DNA of 55,178 bases from Treponema sp. (GCA_031254315.1 JAIRUQ010000067.1:1-55178); one strand, 5' to 3'; shown: positions 25,613 through 36,384, counted from the stretch's first letter. Numbers and translations are program-made. Notes: generated by a model from the sequence alone, not told the origin.

Positions 25613-26887
25613 TTACTCCTGTATAAGCCAGTCTGCAAAATCCTGCAAACCGGCAAAAGTTTTGACGTTTGTATCTTCAAAATGTTCCTTCTTTGACAAA
25701 TATACCGGAATACATCCGGCATTAATCCCCGCCTGAATATCTCGGTTATCATCGCCTGCCATATATGAGCTTGAAAGATCGATGTTGTATTTTTGCGCCG
25801 CTTTCAATATCATTCCCGGTTTGGGCTTTCTGCAATCACAGTCAATTTTGTATTCAGGCCGCTCGCCGGGGAAACCTTTGTCGGGATGATGGGGGCAGTA
25901 AAAAAGATCATCAATGTATGCGCCTTGTTTTCCAAGATCGGTTTCCATTTTCATGTGAATAAGATCAAGCGTTTCAAAATCAACTTCGCCACGCGCAATG
26001 ACCGGCTGGTTGGTAATAACAATGGCAAGGTATCCAAGATTGTTGATTTTTTTAATAGCTTCCGCAGAACCGTCAATCAAATCAAAATCTTGCGGTTTAG
26101 TTACAAACCCGTTAAAGGTGTTAATCGTTCCGTCTCTGTCAAGGAAAACAGCTTTTTGTTTCATGCTAAGATTTTTTCCGTGTACAATACCGTTTTCAAT
26201 ATCTGCTGTAACATGGGCATAACGCTCTGGAGTACCCATGTCTTTGATGTATTCAGGAGTGTGATAGGCAAAAATTCGCCCTTTTTGAATCGAAGGTTTT
26301 AGCATATCACGGTCAAGATCGATTTTTTCTTTTGACTGCGGACAATTTTTCAAAAATTCTATTGACAGGATATGAACTCCGGCATTGACAATATTTTTAT
26401 AATAAGTACGCTCATCTTCTTTGTTTAGCCAGCCTGTAACGCGAGCGTTATTGTCGGTTATAATTAAAGAGCTGTCAAAGGGATGGCTGTTGGGATGGAC
26501 AGCAAGCGTAACTTGAGCCTTTTTTTCTTTATGAAAAGCAATCATGCGTGAAAAGTCCATGTCAAGAATGATATCGCCATTAAGTAAAATAAAATCGCCT
26601 AAAAGATTGTCAAGTTTGTACAACATTCCGGCGGTTCCAAGCGGTTCATTTTCAGTATAATATTTTATGTTACACCCAAATTTGCTACCATCGCCAAAAT
26701 AATCTTTTATATGTTGACCTAGATGTCCAACTCCAATGATAATATCCGTTAAACTGTTTCTTTTTAATACTTCAATTTGATGTTCAAGAATAGGCTTGCC
26801 GCATATTGGGATCATCGGTTTGGGAATGTCACCGGCAATGGAAGCAATTCGAGTACCTTTTCCTCCAGCCATTATTATCGTTTGCAT
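25613..26887 (-). CDS. Fused heptose-1-phosphate guanylyltransferase and heptose-bisphosphate phosphatase (HddC-GmhB)
   Basis: 424 residues with two enzymes of the GDP-D-glycero-D-manno-heptose route. Residues 1-~235: nucleotidyltransferase with IIMAGGKGTRI, KPMIPICGKPILEHQI and LNGDIILDMDF (HddC-like). Residues ~240-424: HAD phosphatase with FLDRDGTIN, ITNQPVIARGE, zinc-site CPHHPDKG...CDCRKPKPGM and AGDDNRDI, as in GmhB, which removes the 7-phosphate. It is flanked by gmhA (one-base overlap) and hddA, so the branch is complete. The two activities are often separate genes; here they are fused. Confidence 0.9.
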   Translation of the reverse strand: MQTIIMAGGKGTRIASIAGDIPKPMIPICGKPILEHQIEVLKRNSLTDIIIGVGHLGQHIKDYFGDGSKFGCNIKYYTENEPLGTAGMLYKLDNLLGDFILLNGDIILDMDFSRMIAFHKEKKAQVTLAVHPNSHPFDSSLIITDNNARVTGWLNKEDERTYYKNIVNAGVHILSIEFLKNCPQSKEKIDLDRDMLKPSIQKGRIFAYHTPEYIKDMGTPERYAHVTADIENGIVHGKNLSMKQKAVFLDRDGTINTFNGFVTKPQDFDLIDGSAEAIKKINNLGYLAIVITNQPVIARGEVDFETLDLIHMKMETDLGKQGAYIDDLFYCPHHPDKGFPGERPEYKIDCDCRKPKPGMILKAAQKYNIDLSSSYMAGDDNRDIQAGINAGCIPVYLSKKEHFEDTNVKTFAGLQDFADWLIQE

Positions 26888-27513
26888 CAGAAAAAATGAT
26901 CCTCAAGCATCATACAGATGACATGATATACAGGCAAATGTAATTCCTGAACTTTCCATGTTTCAGTTTCCGGTACGCAGATATTTACGTCAGAATATTG
27001 TTTTAATTTTCCGCCGCCTTTGCCTGTCAAAGCGATTATTTTTAATTTCTTTACACGTGCGACTGCTGTAGCATAGAGCACATTTTTTGAATTGCCTGAA
27101 GTGGAAATGGCGAGCAATACATCGCCCTCATTTCCGTAACCATAAACTTGCTGAGCAAAAGTTATGTTCCCGTCAATATCATTTATACATGCGGTATTTA
27201 AAGAAGCATGTCCTGAAAGCGCGATAGCCGGAAGACCGGGTTGCATGCGGGGGACGAGATAATCGGCAATTTCAGAATCAACTTTCTTGATTTCAGAAAT
27301 GAATGATGCGGGTAAATCCCTTTTTTTTGAAAAGGTTTTCATCAATTCACCTGCGATATGTTCAGCGTCAGACGCACTACCGCCGTTACCTGCAATTAAA
27401 AGTTTTCCGCCACCGGCATAAGATTGCAATATAATTTCAAAAGCAGAATTAATATCATCCTTAACCTGAGAAAGCTGGGGATAACGTTCGATTAATTGTT
27501 GTAAATAGTCCAT
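26887..27513 (-). CDS. gmhA: Sedoheptulose-7-phosphate isomerase
   Basis: 208 residues, SIS-domain isomerase making D-glycero-D-manno-heptose 7-phosphate from sedoheptulose 7-phosphate. Motifs: [20 protein letters not shown] (phosphate loop with catalytic Glu/His), [15 protein letters not shown] and [11 protein letters not shown]-terminal His ([17 protein letters not shown]) completes the site. GAGGAA precedes the ATG. The start overlaps the end of hddA by 22 bases. First step of the heptose branch. Confidence 0.93.
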   Translation of the reverse strand: MDYLQQLIERYPQLSQVKDDINSAFEIILQSYAGGGKLLIAGNGGSASDAEHIAGELMKTFSKKRDLPASFISEIKKVDSEIADYLVPRMQPGLPAIALSGHASLNTACINDIDGNITFAQQVYGYGNEGDVLLAISTSGNSKNVLYATAVARVKKLKIIALTGKGGGKLKQYSDVNICVPETETWKVQELHLPVYHVICMMLEDHFF

Positions 27514-28523
27514 GCCTGTGTTCCTCTTTCGGTAAAACTTGGGGTAAGAACCATACCGTCCTTTTCTTTGAGAGCGCGGATAAGCGAAATTCTGTTACAG
27601 GGATTACAATAGATCATCATAAAGCCGCCGCCGCCCGCGCCCGAGATTTTTGCCGATTCTGCTCCATGAGAAAGCGCGTATTGGTATAACTCATCCAAAA
27701 ATGAATTTGAAATAGAGGCGGCTACATTTCTCTTTGCAAGCCAGCCGTTCAAAAGACAATTTGAAAAACCTTTGAAGTCCCCTTTTAATAAGGCTTCTTT
27801 CATTAAGAGCGACTGGTTTTTCATTTCGTGCATACTTTCGATATTCTTATTGTCGCCTTTTTGTGTATGTTGAATCTGTTCTTTAATAATGTTCGCGCTT
27901 TCCCGTGATACTCCTGTGTAGTATAAAACCAGTGAGGCTTCAATTTCATTTCTGATCCAGCGTTTGAGCCGTAGCGGATTTACTATAACACGCTCATTTT
28001 CATAAAACTCCATAAAGTTAAAGCCGCCGAATGTAGCCGCGTATTGATCCTGCTTGCCGCCCGCGAGAGAGGCATCCTCACGCTCAATTTGATAGGCAAG
28101 GGCGGCAATATCGTATTCGCCTAACGGAAGATTCAGCCACTCTTCAAACGCTTTTATAATAGCGACAACCATAGTCGAAGAAGAGCCAAGACCGGAGCCT
28201 GCAGGCGCGTCTGAGTAAGTAGTCATCTTGAAGGATAAAGGTTTTTTGACAAAATCAGAAACAATTCTGTTATAGATGCATGTATGCAAGGGCAGGGAAG
28301 GGGAGAACGGAAGTTTTTCCCCTGCGTCGTATTCTTCTTTTTTATTTATATCGGCGGCGATAAATTCAACCTTGCCGGTCTCATTTGGTTCAATGGTACA
28401 GTAGGCGTACATGTCAACTGTTGCGTTTAACACATAGCCGCCGTAACGGTTGTAGTAGTTTGCGATGTCAGTGCCGCCACCAGCAAGACCAAGACGAAGC
28501 GGCGCTTTAGAGCGAATTATCAT
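27492..28523 (-). CDS. hddA: D-glycero-alpha-D-manno-heptose-7-phosphate kinase
   Basis: 343 residues, GHMP-kinase family, phosphorylating heptose 7-phosphate at C1. N-terminal [22 protein letters not shown] loop [17 protein letters not shown]-terminal [15 protein letters not shown]. All three GHMP motifs are intact and the length is normal. AAGGAAG precedes ATG 28523, which overlaps the end of the PntC-like gene by 17 bases. With GmhA and the HddC-GmhB fusion it makes GDP-heptose. Confidence 0.92.
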   Translation of the reverse strand: MIIRSKAPLRLGLAGGGTDIANYYNRYGGYVLNATVDMYAYCTIEPNETGKVEFIAADINKKEEYDAGEKLPFSPSLPLHTCIYNRIVSDFVKKPLSFKMTTYSDAPAGSGLGSSSTMVVAIIKAFEEWLNLPLGEYDIAALAYQIEREDASLAGGKQDQYAATFGGFNFMEFYENERVIVNPLRLKRWIRNEIEASLVLYYTGVSRESANIIKEQIQHTQKGDNKNIESMHEMKNQSLLMKEALLKGDFKGFSNCLLNGWLAKRNVAASISNSFLDELYQYALSHGAESAKISGAGGGGFMMIYCNPCNRISLIRALKEKDGMVLTPSFTERGTQAWTIYNN

Positions 28524-30327
28524 TTAATACTTCCTTAAGACGGGTTATAAATGTATTATTGTCTTCCGTTCCCCGTATAGCAATTCGTACATAGCTGTCA
28601 TCGGGTATTCCGGTTTTTCCGGTAAGGTCTTTGATAAATATTTCGTGTTTATCAAGTAAGATTTCAGTTAACAAGGGCGCACAAATGCCGTTAAACTTAC
28701 AAAGAAAATAGTTCGCTTGCGACGGATAAACTTCTACAGCATCAATTTTATCAAGTAATGACTTGATGCGACTGCGTTCCTTAGCTATATTTTTGCATGA
28801 TTCTTTGTAATCTTTTTGATATTTACCGATTATCTGCAAGAAATATTCCCCAAAAGAATTTATATTCCATATTGAAAGATGTTTTCTTATTTGTTTTATA
28901 AGTTCCTCATCACCGCAGGCAAGTACGCCAAGACGAATTCCCGGCACCCCGTAACTTTTGCTTAAAGACTTAACAATAATTATATTAGGAAAATTATTTA
29001 AAATATCCTGACGCAACAACGATGGGTTTTCTTCTGTATCTGAAAAATCTATAAAAGATTCATCAAGTATAAGTTTTTTTCCCTCGGACTTAAGTGTTGA
29101 AGCAAGATCAACCACATCGTTATGTAATATATAATTACCGGAAGGATTGTCAGGATTGATAAGGATAATGGTATTACAATCTTTCGACAGAGTTTTTAAC
29201 TCAGAGGCAGTATACGAAATATTCTGCGGAATATAGCGTACAACTTCTCCTCCGGCGGCGGCAAAAGATTCCTCATATTCGTTAAAAGTGGGATAAATGA
29301 CGCCAATTTTTCCCTTGATTACCAATGCAAGTGCGCGAATTAATTCTGCGGCGCCGTTGCCAATGAGTATTTGTGATTCATCTATATTGTAAAGTTTAGC
29401 GCCCAGTAAATTCTGCATATTAAGACCTGACGGATAAGATGATAAAAGTTCACGAAATGACGCTTTCATTTCTAATTCCATTTGCTTTGGAGGAAAATAA
29501 GGATTTACTAAATAGCAAAAATCCAGCATAGAAGGATAACGCCAATATCCGCCATAGGCATCTTGGATACGTTTTAGTTTTTCTTTTGGCGAGGCGCAGA
29601 ATATGGTTTCAGCTATATATTTATCCTGAGCATCATCAATCTCGTACCATTTTTGTCCTGTTAAAACAAATGCTTTTAATTCACTGTTATCAAGTGTTGT
29701 AATGACACGTAAAACCTGTTCATAATATTCGTTATTACCCATAGCGCAAGAATATGCTTCTAAAAACGGAACATAAGTATTTTTTAGAAAATCGCGGGAA
29801 AATTTATAAATATTAACTGTTTTGTAATAAGAAGAGCTTTCATCAAAATTAAACATTTTTTTTGGAATAAAAGCAGAAATATTTTTATCTTCCGTAAGTT
29901 TTACTACAGTTCCGTCCATCCAGCTTTCAAAACTTGCAACAGCCGCAATTGTCGGATTAGCGTCATTGATCATTTCTTGAATAATCCGGCTTTCAAATAT
30001 TAAGTCGCTTTCCAAAAGAAGCGTATCATCTTGCAGTAAATATTCTTTTGCAAGATATAAAGAATAAATATTGTTTGTTTTATCATATATATCGTTGGAT
30101 ACATAAATAATGTCAACATTTTTATAGCGATTTCCTAAAAATGCGATAAGATTTTCTTTTTTATATCCTACAACAATGATACATTTACGAATCCCCGCAT
30201 CGTTCAATGCGTCAAGAGCGTGTTCGGCAAGTGTTTTCCCATTTATGGGAAGCATACACTTTGTATTGTCCTTTGTGTACTTTCCTAATCTGTTACCCAT
30301 ACCTGCCGCAAGAATTATCGCCTGCAT
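28507..30327 (-). CDS. PntC-like cytidylyltransferase/aminotransferase fusion
   Basis: 606 residues from ATG 30327 (AAGGAG before it; the longer reading to 30348 lacks a site). Residues 1-~235: LicC-like nucleotidyltransferase ([43 protein letters not shown]). Residues ~240-606: fold-type I PLP enzyme of the histidinol-phosphate-aminotransferase group ([29 protein letters not shown] Lys ~457 in SLSKSYG, RIAIRG). The same two-domain order is known in PntC, the CTP:2-aminoethylphosphonate cytidylyltransferase/transaminase studied in Treponema denticola. It likely makes CMP-AEP or a related CMP-amino-alcohol for LicD. PepM and Ppd are not in the window. Confidence 0.82.
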   Translation of the reverse strand: MQAIILAAGMGNRLGKYTKDNTKCMLPINGKTLAEHALDALNDAGIRKCIIVVGYKKENLIAFLGNRYKNVDIIYVSNDIYDKTNNIYSLYLAKEYLLQDDTLLLESDLIFESRIIQEMINDANPTIAAVASFESWMDGTVVKLTEDKNISAFIPKKMFNFDESSSYYKTVNIYKFSRDFLKNTYVPFLEAYSCAMGNNEYYEQVLRVITTLDNSELKAFVLTGQKWYEIDDAQDKYIAETIFCASPKEKLKRIQDAYGGYWRYPSMLDFCYLVNPYFPPKQMELEMKASFRELLSSYPSGLNMQNLLGAKLYNIDESQILIGNGAAELIRALALVIKGKIGVIYPTFNEYEESFAAAGGEVVRYIPQNISYTASELKTLSKDCNTIILINPDNPSGNYILHNDVVDLASTLKSEGKKLILDESFIDFSDTEENPSLLRQDILNNFPNIIIVKSLSKSYGVPGIRLGVLACGDEELIKQIRKHLSIWNINSFGEYFLQIIGKYQKDYKESCKNIAKERSRIKSLLDKIDAVEVYPSQANYFLCKFNGICAPLLTEILLDKHEIFIKDLTGKTGIPDDSYVRIAIRGTEDNNTFITRLKEVLNDNSL

Positions 30328-30401
30328 GATGTTACTCCTTTTTTCCATTATTTGTCATTTTGTATATTCTCATATTATTATACACCATCAACATCATATT
30401 A

Positions 30402-31373
30402 TCATTTTTTTCTAGACAATTTACGAATAATAAAAGAATTAAGCGCCTTAAAATGCTTGGGTTTTTTCTTTCTGATACGAAGTAATAAAGAAAATAACTT
30501 GCTGTTTACAACATCAAGTTCCGCTTCACCTGAAATAATTCTGGAATTATGTTCAAATGCTGTTTTTGGATTTTTAAGCAATTCCATTATTTCGTGCGAA
30601 ATTATTCCCGATTCTTTTACAGATGACAAAACAGTATCTGATGCCGGAATAAAAGGACAGCATATAAAAGTAAACGCGGTAGCGTAATAGTGAATAATTC
30701 TCGCTTCATACAAATAGGGAAGCCCGTTATGCGTAATTTGACAGTTCCATTCATCCCCAATGCCGGTAATTATTCCGCCCATTTCATAATTTGCCTGATT
30801 TAGCGAGGGCATATCATGGTGGTTACCCTTTTTATTGCTGTAAAGCCAGAGGGAATGCCATTTAGAAAAAAAATCGTCCCCTTGCGGCGTATCACGGCAA
30901 AAAATAATTCCCCCATTGTAACGTTTTCCGGTTTCAAATGATGAGGTAAAGCCGAGTTTTTTGTCTTCTTCCTCGAAGTATACCGCCAAATGATGTTTTG
31001 CAAGCGGAACATGGGTATCAAGAATTGCGCCAATCTTTAATTCAGGGGGAAAATTACAGTCAATATTTCCGGCAATAACCGTATCACAGTCAATGTAAAG
31101 GAAATCTCCTGTTACATATTTTTTCATTGATGTCTTTATCCACCGTGAAACTTCCCTTTGGGATAACTCATTCGGCGCGTTAATTATGACCGTATCAGAA
31201 ACAACCTGCTCATATCCTACTCTTTTTCCGGTTAACCCATCCTTTGTTTTTGAGTCAATAAGTGCAACAATGCAGGCATTGGGATTATGTAGTCTGAGAG
31301 ATGTTACCGAAAGGAAAAACTGTTCATAATACAGATCGTTTTGAGAACTGGTTAAGACATAGACGTATTTCAT
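30402..31373 (-). CDS. GT-A glycosyltransferase, GT8-like
   Basis: 323 residues. The N-terminus YVYVLTSSQNDLYYEQFFLS begins a GT-A fold. The metal-binding DxD is in FLYIDCDTVIAGN, and KRYNGGIIFCRD resembles the acceptor-side motif of GT8-type galactosyl/glucosyltransferases. Lys/Arg-rich C-terminus (IRKKKPKHF, IRKLSRKK) suits inner-membrane attachment. It overlaps the upstream gene by four bases. Its sugar is unknown. The 75-base gap downstream holds an AT-rich stretch and no recognised site. Confidence 0.75.
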   Translation of the reverse strand: MKYVYVLTSSQNDLYYEQFFLSVTSLRLHNPNACIVALIDSKTKDGLTGKRVGYEQVVSDTVIINAPNELSQREVSRWIKTSMKKYVTGDFLYIDCDTVIAGNIDCNFPPELKIGAILDTHVPLAKHHLAVYFEEEDKKLGFTSSFETGKRYNGGIIFCRDTPQGDDFFSKWHSLWLYSNKKGNHHDMPSLNQANYEMGGIITGIGDEWNCQITHNGLPYLYEARIIHYYATAFTFICCPFIPASDTVLSSVKESGIISHEIMELLKNPKTAFEHNSRIISGEAELDVVNSKLFSLLLRIRKKKPKHFKALNSFIIRKLSRKK

Positions 31374-32404
31374 ATATTATTGCCTTCCAGAATATGACCG
31401 TAAATCGTAAGTTTTCCGTCTTTTGTATGAGTATTGAATTTTATTTTCCATGCTAATTTATGAAACTGCGTTGAAAAATATTTAGCGAAATTTTCTTCTG
31501 AAAATTCCGTGTTCATGTTCTTTTCAAGATCGAATTTTTCTGCATCACTGCAGGGAACATTATCAATCAATTTTTTCATAAAAGGAATGTTGTCGTAACC
31601 AAGAGCTATAGTATAGTCGTAGAGAAGATAATCTATTTGATCGTCATGATCTTTCCAATAAGCGTACAGTATTTGCCGCATGTAATCAAAAATTATGTTT
31701 CCTTTAGTTCCGGCAAAGAGAAACCCCGACCAGCGGCTTATTTGCGGATTAATCGTTTTAAGGTTAAGACGTGCCGATTTATTGCAAAGCCCTGCAAATC
31801 GATTGAGAGTAACACTAACGCTTTTTTTTGCCGGCGCTTTTAGCGTATAAAACGGCAGGTCATCAAGCGTTATATTTTTTAATGTTAAAATAGTTGAATC
31901 CATCCAAATACCGCCGTAATCAAACAAAAGATTAGCACGCAGAATATTGGAAAAATGTGTAACTGTCATTATTTTTGAATTGACTTTTTGAAGAATATGC
32001 TCCGGCAGTGAAATAAATTCGTTAAAATTATGCTTTGTAATAAGCTTGACAGGATGCGTAAGCGCATATTTTTTTATGGAGTTGTAACAAGCTTTGACGA
32101 TTTCCGGCATTGCTTCCTCTCCGTCCCACCAACATACCCAAAGTGGTGAAGAAGGTTCAATGTTGGAAACAGTATCAGTGGCTTTTCCGGCAAATTCATT
32201 AAGAATATTAATATAGCGTTTAGATAGATACTTTAAGATTGCACGATGCTTTAAACCGGCAATATGCGGCTTTAATGGTCCAAAAAAACGGTTAAAGGGA
32301 AAAAAGAGAATACAGAATGCAATTGAGAACCCGTACAAACGCCACTGTTTAAAAAAACGCGGAATCCGCGAAATATTGGATTGGAAAAAGGATTTTATTT
32401 TCAT
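31370..32404 (-). CDS. Capsular polysaccharide synthesis glycosyltransferase (GT32-like)
   Basis: 344 residues. PLWVCWWDGEEAMPEIVKAC and TVTHFSNILRANLLFDYGG-IWMDSTI match the capsule-synthesis/GT32 group; DxD is the WMDS site. An N-terminal hydrophobic/basic segment (FKQWRLYGFSIAFCILFFPFN) may bind the membrane. It is coupled to both neighbours by four-base overlaps. The linkage formed is unknown. Confidence 0.82.
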   Translation of the reverse strand: MKIKSFFQSNISRIPRFFKQWRLYGFSIAFCILFFPFNRFFGPLKPHIAGLKHRAILKYLSKRYINILNEFAGKATDTVSNIEPSSPLWVCWWDGEEAMPEIVKACYNSIKKYALTHPVKLITKHNFNEFISLPEHILQKVNSKIMTVTHFSNILRANLLFDYGGIWMDSTILTLKNITLDDLPFYTLKAPAKKSVSVTLNRFAGLCNKSARLNLKTINPQISRWSGFLFAGTKGNIIFDYMRQILYAYWKDHDDQIDYLLYDYTIALGYDNIPFMKKLIDNVPCSDAEKFDLEKNMNTEFSEENFAKYFSTQFHKLAWKIKFNTHTKDGKLTIYGHILEGNNI

Positions 32405-33363
32405 AATTTTTGTTTATCAACTACGGATAAATATTCTTTTAAGGTAATACCGGAAAAGTTACTTGAAATTTTTTCGAATAGAATTTGCAAATCAGAGTAA
32501 AGGCGTTCAATTGAATTTTCTGTTCTGAAAGTAGGACTGCCATTGGGCATTAATTCCGATGAATGAAGCATGAACATAAGATAATCATCGCCGGATTTTT
32601 TTATATGTTCAACAAGGGTAAGCATATCCTGCAAATTACTGCCTTTTGGTCTGAGCCAAACAGGTTTTCCGGTAAAGATTGCTAAAAAGTTCTTAAGAAA
32701 TGCACGTGGATGTTTAATAGAACCAAATGAAAAACGGCGAAGTTTTCGTATAGTTACAGGAACTTCAAGGATATTAGTCAAGGCAGAACTGTGTTTAACC
32801 ATATACGGATTTTCAGGACTCTGTAAATAATTTGAACCCTTACTGTCCGCAGAAAAACCCGCAGTCGATTCCCATGAAGCATGGGGTGTAACAGAACAGT
32901 CGATTTTTATACCATGATCTATAAGAATGTCAAAATAATTCTGATTCATTGCCCATCTGCCCGAACGGTGTGAAATAATCTCCGTATTAAATTTTTCGCT
33001 TAATAATTTATGTAGAACAGTAAATTTTTCCGCCATGATATGCCGGGGGTATTCAATTAAATAAGGCAGACCACAGGTTTTGCCGCCTTTTTGTAATTCA
33101 TAATACGGAGGATTATTCCATGCATGAAGATGAATGCCAATTTCACATTTATCTCTGACTAAAATTTCATTTGCAAAATTACAAAAAAAATTATCTTCTG
33201 CCATTTCGTAATTAACCAGATACACCGGCTTAAAGTTAAATTTTTCGCACAGCGTCTGAAAGCGAGGTATATACCGGGCATTTTCCGTCTTTATCGGGTC
33301 GCCCTGATTATATTCCCAAAGATTATCACCTTCAGTATCAATAGTTATAATAAAGTATTTCAA
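32401..33363 (-). CDS. Polysaccharide-deacetylase-like (WalW-type) protein
   Basis: 320 residues from TTG 33363, chosen because GGAG lies seven bases upstream and TTG overlaps the preceding TGA; a longer reading to 33399 has no site. The NodB-like fold shows DTEGD (metal Asp pair), GIHLHAW (His ligands) and SHRSGRW. These sites match carbohydrate esterase-like proteins found in glycan loci. It could deacetylate a GlcNAc-like residue or act on a lipid-linked intermediate. It has no signal peptide, so it acts in the cytoplasm. Confidence 0.75.
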   Translation of the reverse strand: MKYFIITIDTEGDNLWEYNQGDPIKTENARYIPRFQTLCEKFNFKPVYLVNYEMAEDNFFCNFANEILVRDKCEIGIHLHAWNNPPYYELQKGGKTCGLPYLIEYPRHIMAEKFTVLHKLLSEKFNTEIISHRSGRWAMNQNYFDILIDHGIKIDCSVTPHASWESTAGFSADSKGSNYLQSPENPYMVKHSSALTNILEVPVTIRKLRRFSFGSIKHPRAFLKNFLAIFTGKPVWLRPKGSNLQDMLTLVEHIKKSGDDYLMFMLHSSELMPNGSPTFRTENSIERLYSDLQILFEKISSNFSGITLKEYLSVVDKQKL

Positions 33364-34487
33364 TTTTGCGCTCCGACAAGTTCCTGATATATAGCACAAT
33401 AATTTTTAGCCATACTAAGCGATGAATAATCTTGAACCATTTCCAATGATTTTTTACCCTTGGCTAGACGAAGCTCCTTATTGTCCCTTAATTCTTTCAT
33501 TGCCGTGTAAAGTGCATTTTCATCGTTGCAGGGTATAAGAAAACCATTTTCACCGGCAAGGTCACGAACACCCCCGGCATCTGTTGATATTATTGGCAAT
33601 CCTGCCGCCATAGCTTCAAGAATCGATAAACTCAAGCCTTCACGGTTTGAGGAAGAAATATAAATATCAGAATCGGAAAGATATTGCTCAGAAGATGAGA
33701 CATACCCGGTGAAAATTACCTGAGCGCTTATACCAAGGTTTTCTGCTTCTTTAACAAGTAAATTGTGGCAATCACCGTCGCCAACAAGGTATAATTTAAA
33801 AGGGATAGATTGATTTTCACGATAAAGTCTGGAAAAAGCCCTCAGTATAAGCGACTGATTTTTGTTTTTATCCTGCCTTGAAACATTTATAAAGGTAATA
33901 GTTTCGTGGGGAATAAAGTGAAAATTACTGATATTAATACCATTATTTACATAACAAGAATTTTTACTATCAAGATGCCAATATGTTTTAATCAATTCAA
34001 GGTTATACTCGGATATTGCGGCAAAAATAATACAGTGAAAGAAAATGCAGAGCCGAAGAATTATTTTTTCTGTTATGCGGTTAAATGCCCCATCGGGTCG
34101 TGAATGAACAGTTGTAATAAGAGGAATTTTTCGCCGTATAGACCAGAAACCAGCCCAAATTCCATATTGATGGGCGTGGATAATATCAGGTTTTAATTTT
34201 GATAACTCTTTACAAAGATATGTTATAGAAACAATGTCAAAGAAAACAGAAAAAAGTTTATTTATTACTTTGCAGAAAAAACTTTTTTTCTGCAATCTTG
34301 GATTTTTTAAGAAAATAATATTAAAATTTTCATTAAGCATCTGATCTTCAAGATGAGAGCCTGTTTTTCCGTCAATACATACAATTTTTACCGTAAAAAT
34401 ATTTATGTCAATATTTTTAACAAGTTCATATACCATGCGCGCCGCACCGCCCATGTCAAGCCTGTTAATGGTAATTATTAAGTTCAT
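33360..34487 (-). CDS. Glycosyltransferase family 4
   Basis: 375 residues, GT-B fold. N-terminal INRLDMGGAARMVYELVK with the Gly loop; PDIIHAHQYGIWAG; C-terminal FINVSRQDKNKNQSLILRAF, LVGDGD, FTGYVSSSEQYLSDSDIYIS and SNREGLSLSILEAMAAGLPI with the E-x7-E pair. Length and motifs are complete. First of a run of four-base-overlap genes reading leftward. The donor sugar is unknown. Confidence 0.88.
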   Translation of the reverse strand: MNLIITINRLDMGGAARMVYELVKNIDINIFTVKIVCIDGKTGSHLEDQMLNENFNIIFLKNPRLQKKSFFCKVINKLFSVFFDIVSITYLCKELSKLKPDIIHAHQYGIWAGFWSIRRKIPLITTVHSRPDGAFNRITEKIILRLCIFFHCIIFAAISEYNLELIKTYWHLDSKNSCYVNNGINISNFHFIPHETITFINVSRQDKNKNQSLILRAFSRLYRENQSIPFKLYLVGDGDCHNLLVKEAENLGISAQVIFTGYVSSSEQYLSDSDIYISSSNREGLSLSILEAMAAGLPIISTDAGGVRDLAGENGFLIPCNDENALYTAMKELRDNKELRLAKGKKSLEMVQDYSSLSMAKNYCAIYQELVGAQN

Positions 34488-34508
34488 TTATTAATTAACC
34501 CCGGAAAA

Positions 34509-35312
34509 TTATGCATCCTGAAATTTTATATATAATGGATTATGAGTCTCTCGTTTTTCAACGGGCGGTAACTCCATATAGTTACCGTATACTTCTGTAA
34601 GGAACAAGTCAAAATTGCATGGTGCATAATATTCATTCCCCTCAAAAGAAACTTTTGAAAGAGGAAGTAATTCGCTGTATTTATGTGTTTCCTTTTTATA
34701 ACCATATCTAGCTGAAAAAAACGAAATGTGTTTTGTCTTAAATTTATTAAACAGTATATGCAGTTTAAAATGCAAGGTATTTAAAAATTTAGCAGAAAAA
34801 AAGAGGCATAATATTCCGCAGATTATGCGCTTGTATCTTTTTTTTGAAATAACAATTTTTGCTTTATAACGAAACAGCTTTAAAATAAATCTTATTAGTT
34901 TTGTTTGTACAGGTGCAAAAAAGAGTACGCAATTATCAAATGGAAAAATATCAATATATATTCCTGAATACATTGACGGATTGACAAATTTATCGGCAAA
35001 AACAGTACCTTTTTTACAAAGTTTTGCAAATTGATTGTTATGATCTACAATTTGTAGTGATCTATATGAAAGAGTATAATAATTTGAATTATTATTTTTA
35101 TCATATATATCAAGAAACTTTTCATAATCGCTTCGTGGCATCGCGACATCAATATCATCATCCCAGGGAATAAAACCTTTGTGTCTGACAGCTCCGAGCA
35201 AAGTTCCTCCTGTTAAAAAATAAATAAGATTATTTTCTTTACAAATATGGACAAATTCATTTAATATTTCAAGCATAACACCACGAAGTTTGTTCATAGT
35301 TTCCTGTTCCAT
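34509..35312 (-). CDS. licD: LicD-family phosphotransferase
   Basis: 267 residues. The LicD core is clear: YFLTGGTLLGAVRHKGFIPW followed by DDDIDVAMPRSDYEKF, a nucleotidyltransferase-fold active site with the DxD pair. LicD enzymes move phosphocholine, or with PntC partners aminoethylphosphonate, from the CDP/CMP form to a sugar. It is close in sequence to the second copy at 37099, so the two are duplicates, separated by the SDR and IspD-like genes. Confidence 0.87.
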   Translation of the reverse strand: MEQETMNKLRGVMLEILNEFVHICKENNLIYFLTGGTLLGAVRHKGFIPWDDDIDVAMPRSDYEKFLDIYDKNNNSNYYTLSYRSLQIVDHNNQFAKLCKKGTVFADKFVNPSMYSGIYIDIFPFDNCVLFFAPVQTKLIRFILKLFRYKAKIVISKKRYKRIICGILCLFFSAKFLNTLHFKLHILFNKFKTKHISFFSARYGYKKETHKYSELLPLSKVSFEGNEYYAPCNFDLFLTEVYGNYMELPPVEKRETHNPLYIKFQDA

Positions 35313-35321
35313 TTTTTCTCC

Positions 35322-36374
35322 TTATTGATTATAATGCAAAATATCTATAGTTCTTATGATGCCGTCTTTTATCGGATACAATGCTTCCCATCCAAGCCTG
35401 TAAATTTTTGAATTGTCCAATAAGGCTTTAGTCGCTTTTGAATAACCGGAGGATTCCAGTGAAGACGGAATATCAAAGACAATTTTCTTGCCTGTATAAT
35501 CAGAAAAAATATCAGCAATTTGTAACAATGATAAATTACAATCAGGTTCACAAACATTATATGCTTCGCCTTTTTTTCCGTTTAGTAGCAAAGTAAGCAA
35601 AGCGGAACAAGCGTCAGCTACATAACAGTATGAATATTGTTGATCGCCTTTACTTTTTAACGTGATATTTTCACCCATTACTGCATTTTTAATAAACTGA
35701 GCAATTACCTTACTGTCATCATCTCCCATAGTTGGACCATAGATACGGCAACATCTTGCAATTACAATGTCAATATTTTTTTCTTTTATATATGCCTGGC
35801 ATAATGCTTCGGCGGTGCGTTTACCTTCGGGATAACCGGCACGCAATGTATTACAATTTATATAGCCGCAATAATCTTCATTAAAAGATTCAACGTCTCC
35901 GCGATTTTCTCCGTAAATCTCAACAGTAGAAAGAAACAGCGTGCGTTCTACATTCTGAATTGAAGCAAAATCAAGAACGGATTTTGTTCCGAGCACGGAA
36001 AGCAAAATTGTGTTTATTGGTTCAGTCGCATAGGCGATAGGGTGTGTATTGCTAGCCCCATGAATGATATAATCAATAGGAGCATTTAAATTTATTTCTT
36101 TTTGTATATCATGTTCAATAAAAAAAAAGCAATCAGAATCAAAATATTCATTAAACCGTGTAAAAGCTTTTTCTTTATTTCTCCCCATTGCGTATATTAT
36201 GATGCCATCATTATAATTAATATTTCGATACATCAATAAATCAACTAAAAAAGTACCGATAAGTCCTGTTGCACCGGTAACAAGTATTTTCTTGTTCTTC
36301 AGTTTATTCCAGTCAATGTTGCCGGATGCGATTAGGTGAATATCTTTTTTGTAGAAATCATTGGCTTTGAACAT
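35322..36374 (-). CDS. NAD-dependent epimerase/dehydratase (extended SDR)
   Basis: 350 residues. Nucleotide loop ILVTGATGLIGTFL; catalytic Tyr/Lys in AGYPEGKRTAE (YxxxK); FLSTVEIYGENRG supplies the Ser/Thr; ARCCRIYGP follows. The fold fits UDP-sugar epimerases or decarboxylases. Its place between LicD and an IspD-like cytidylyltransferase matches loci making CDP-activated polyols or sugars, so a reductase or epimerase acting on that substrate is likely. The exact substrate is unknown. Confidence 0.8.
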   Translation of the reverse strand: MFKANDFYKKDIHLIASGNIDWNKLKNKKILVTGATGLIGTFLVDLLMYRNINYNDGIIIYAMGRNKEKAFTRFNEYFDSDCFFFIEHDIQKEINLNAPIDYIIHGASNTHPIAYATEPINTILLSVLGTKSVLDFASIQNVERTLFLSTVEIYGENRGDVESFNEDYCGYINCNTLRAGYPEGKRTAEALCQAYIKEKNIDIVIARCCRIYGPTMGDDDSKVIAQFIKNAVMGENITLKSKGDQQYSYCYVADACSALLTLLLNGKKGEAYNVCEPDCNLSLLQIADIFSDYTGKKIVFDIPSSLESSGYSKATKALLDNSKIYRLGWEALYPIKDGIIRTIDILHYNQ

Positions 36375-36384
36375 CGTTTATTTC

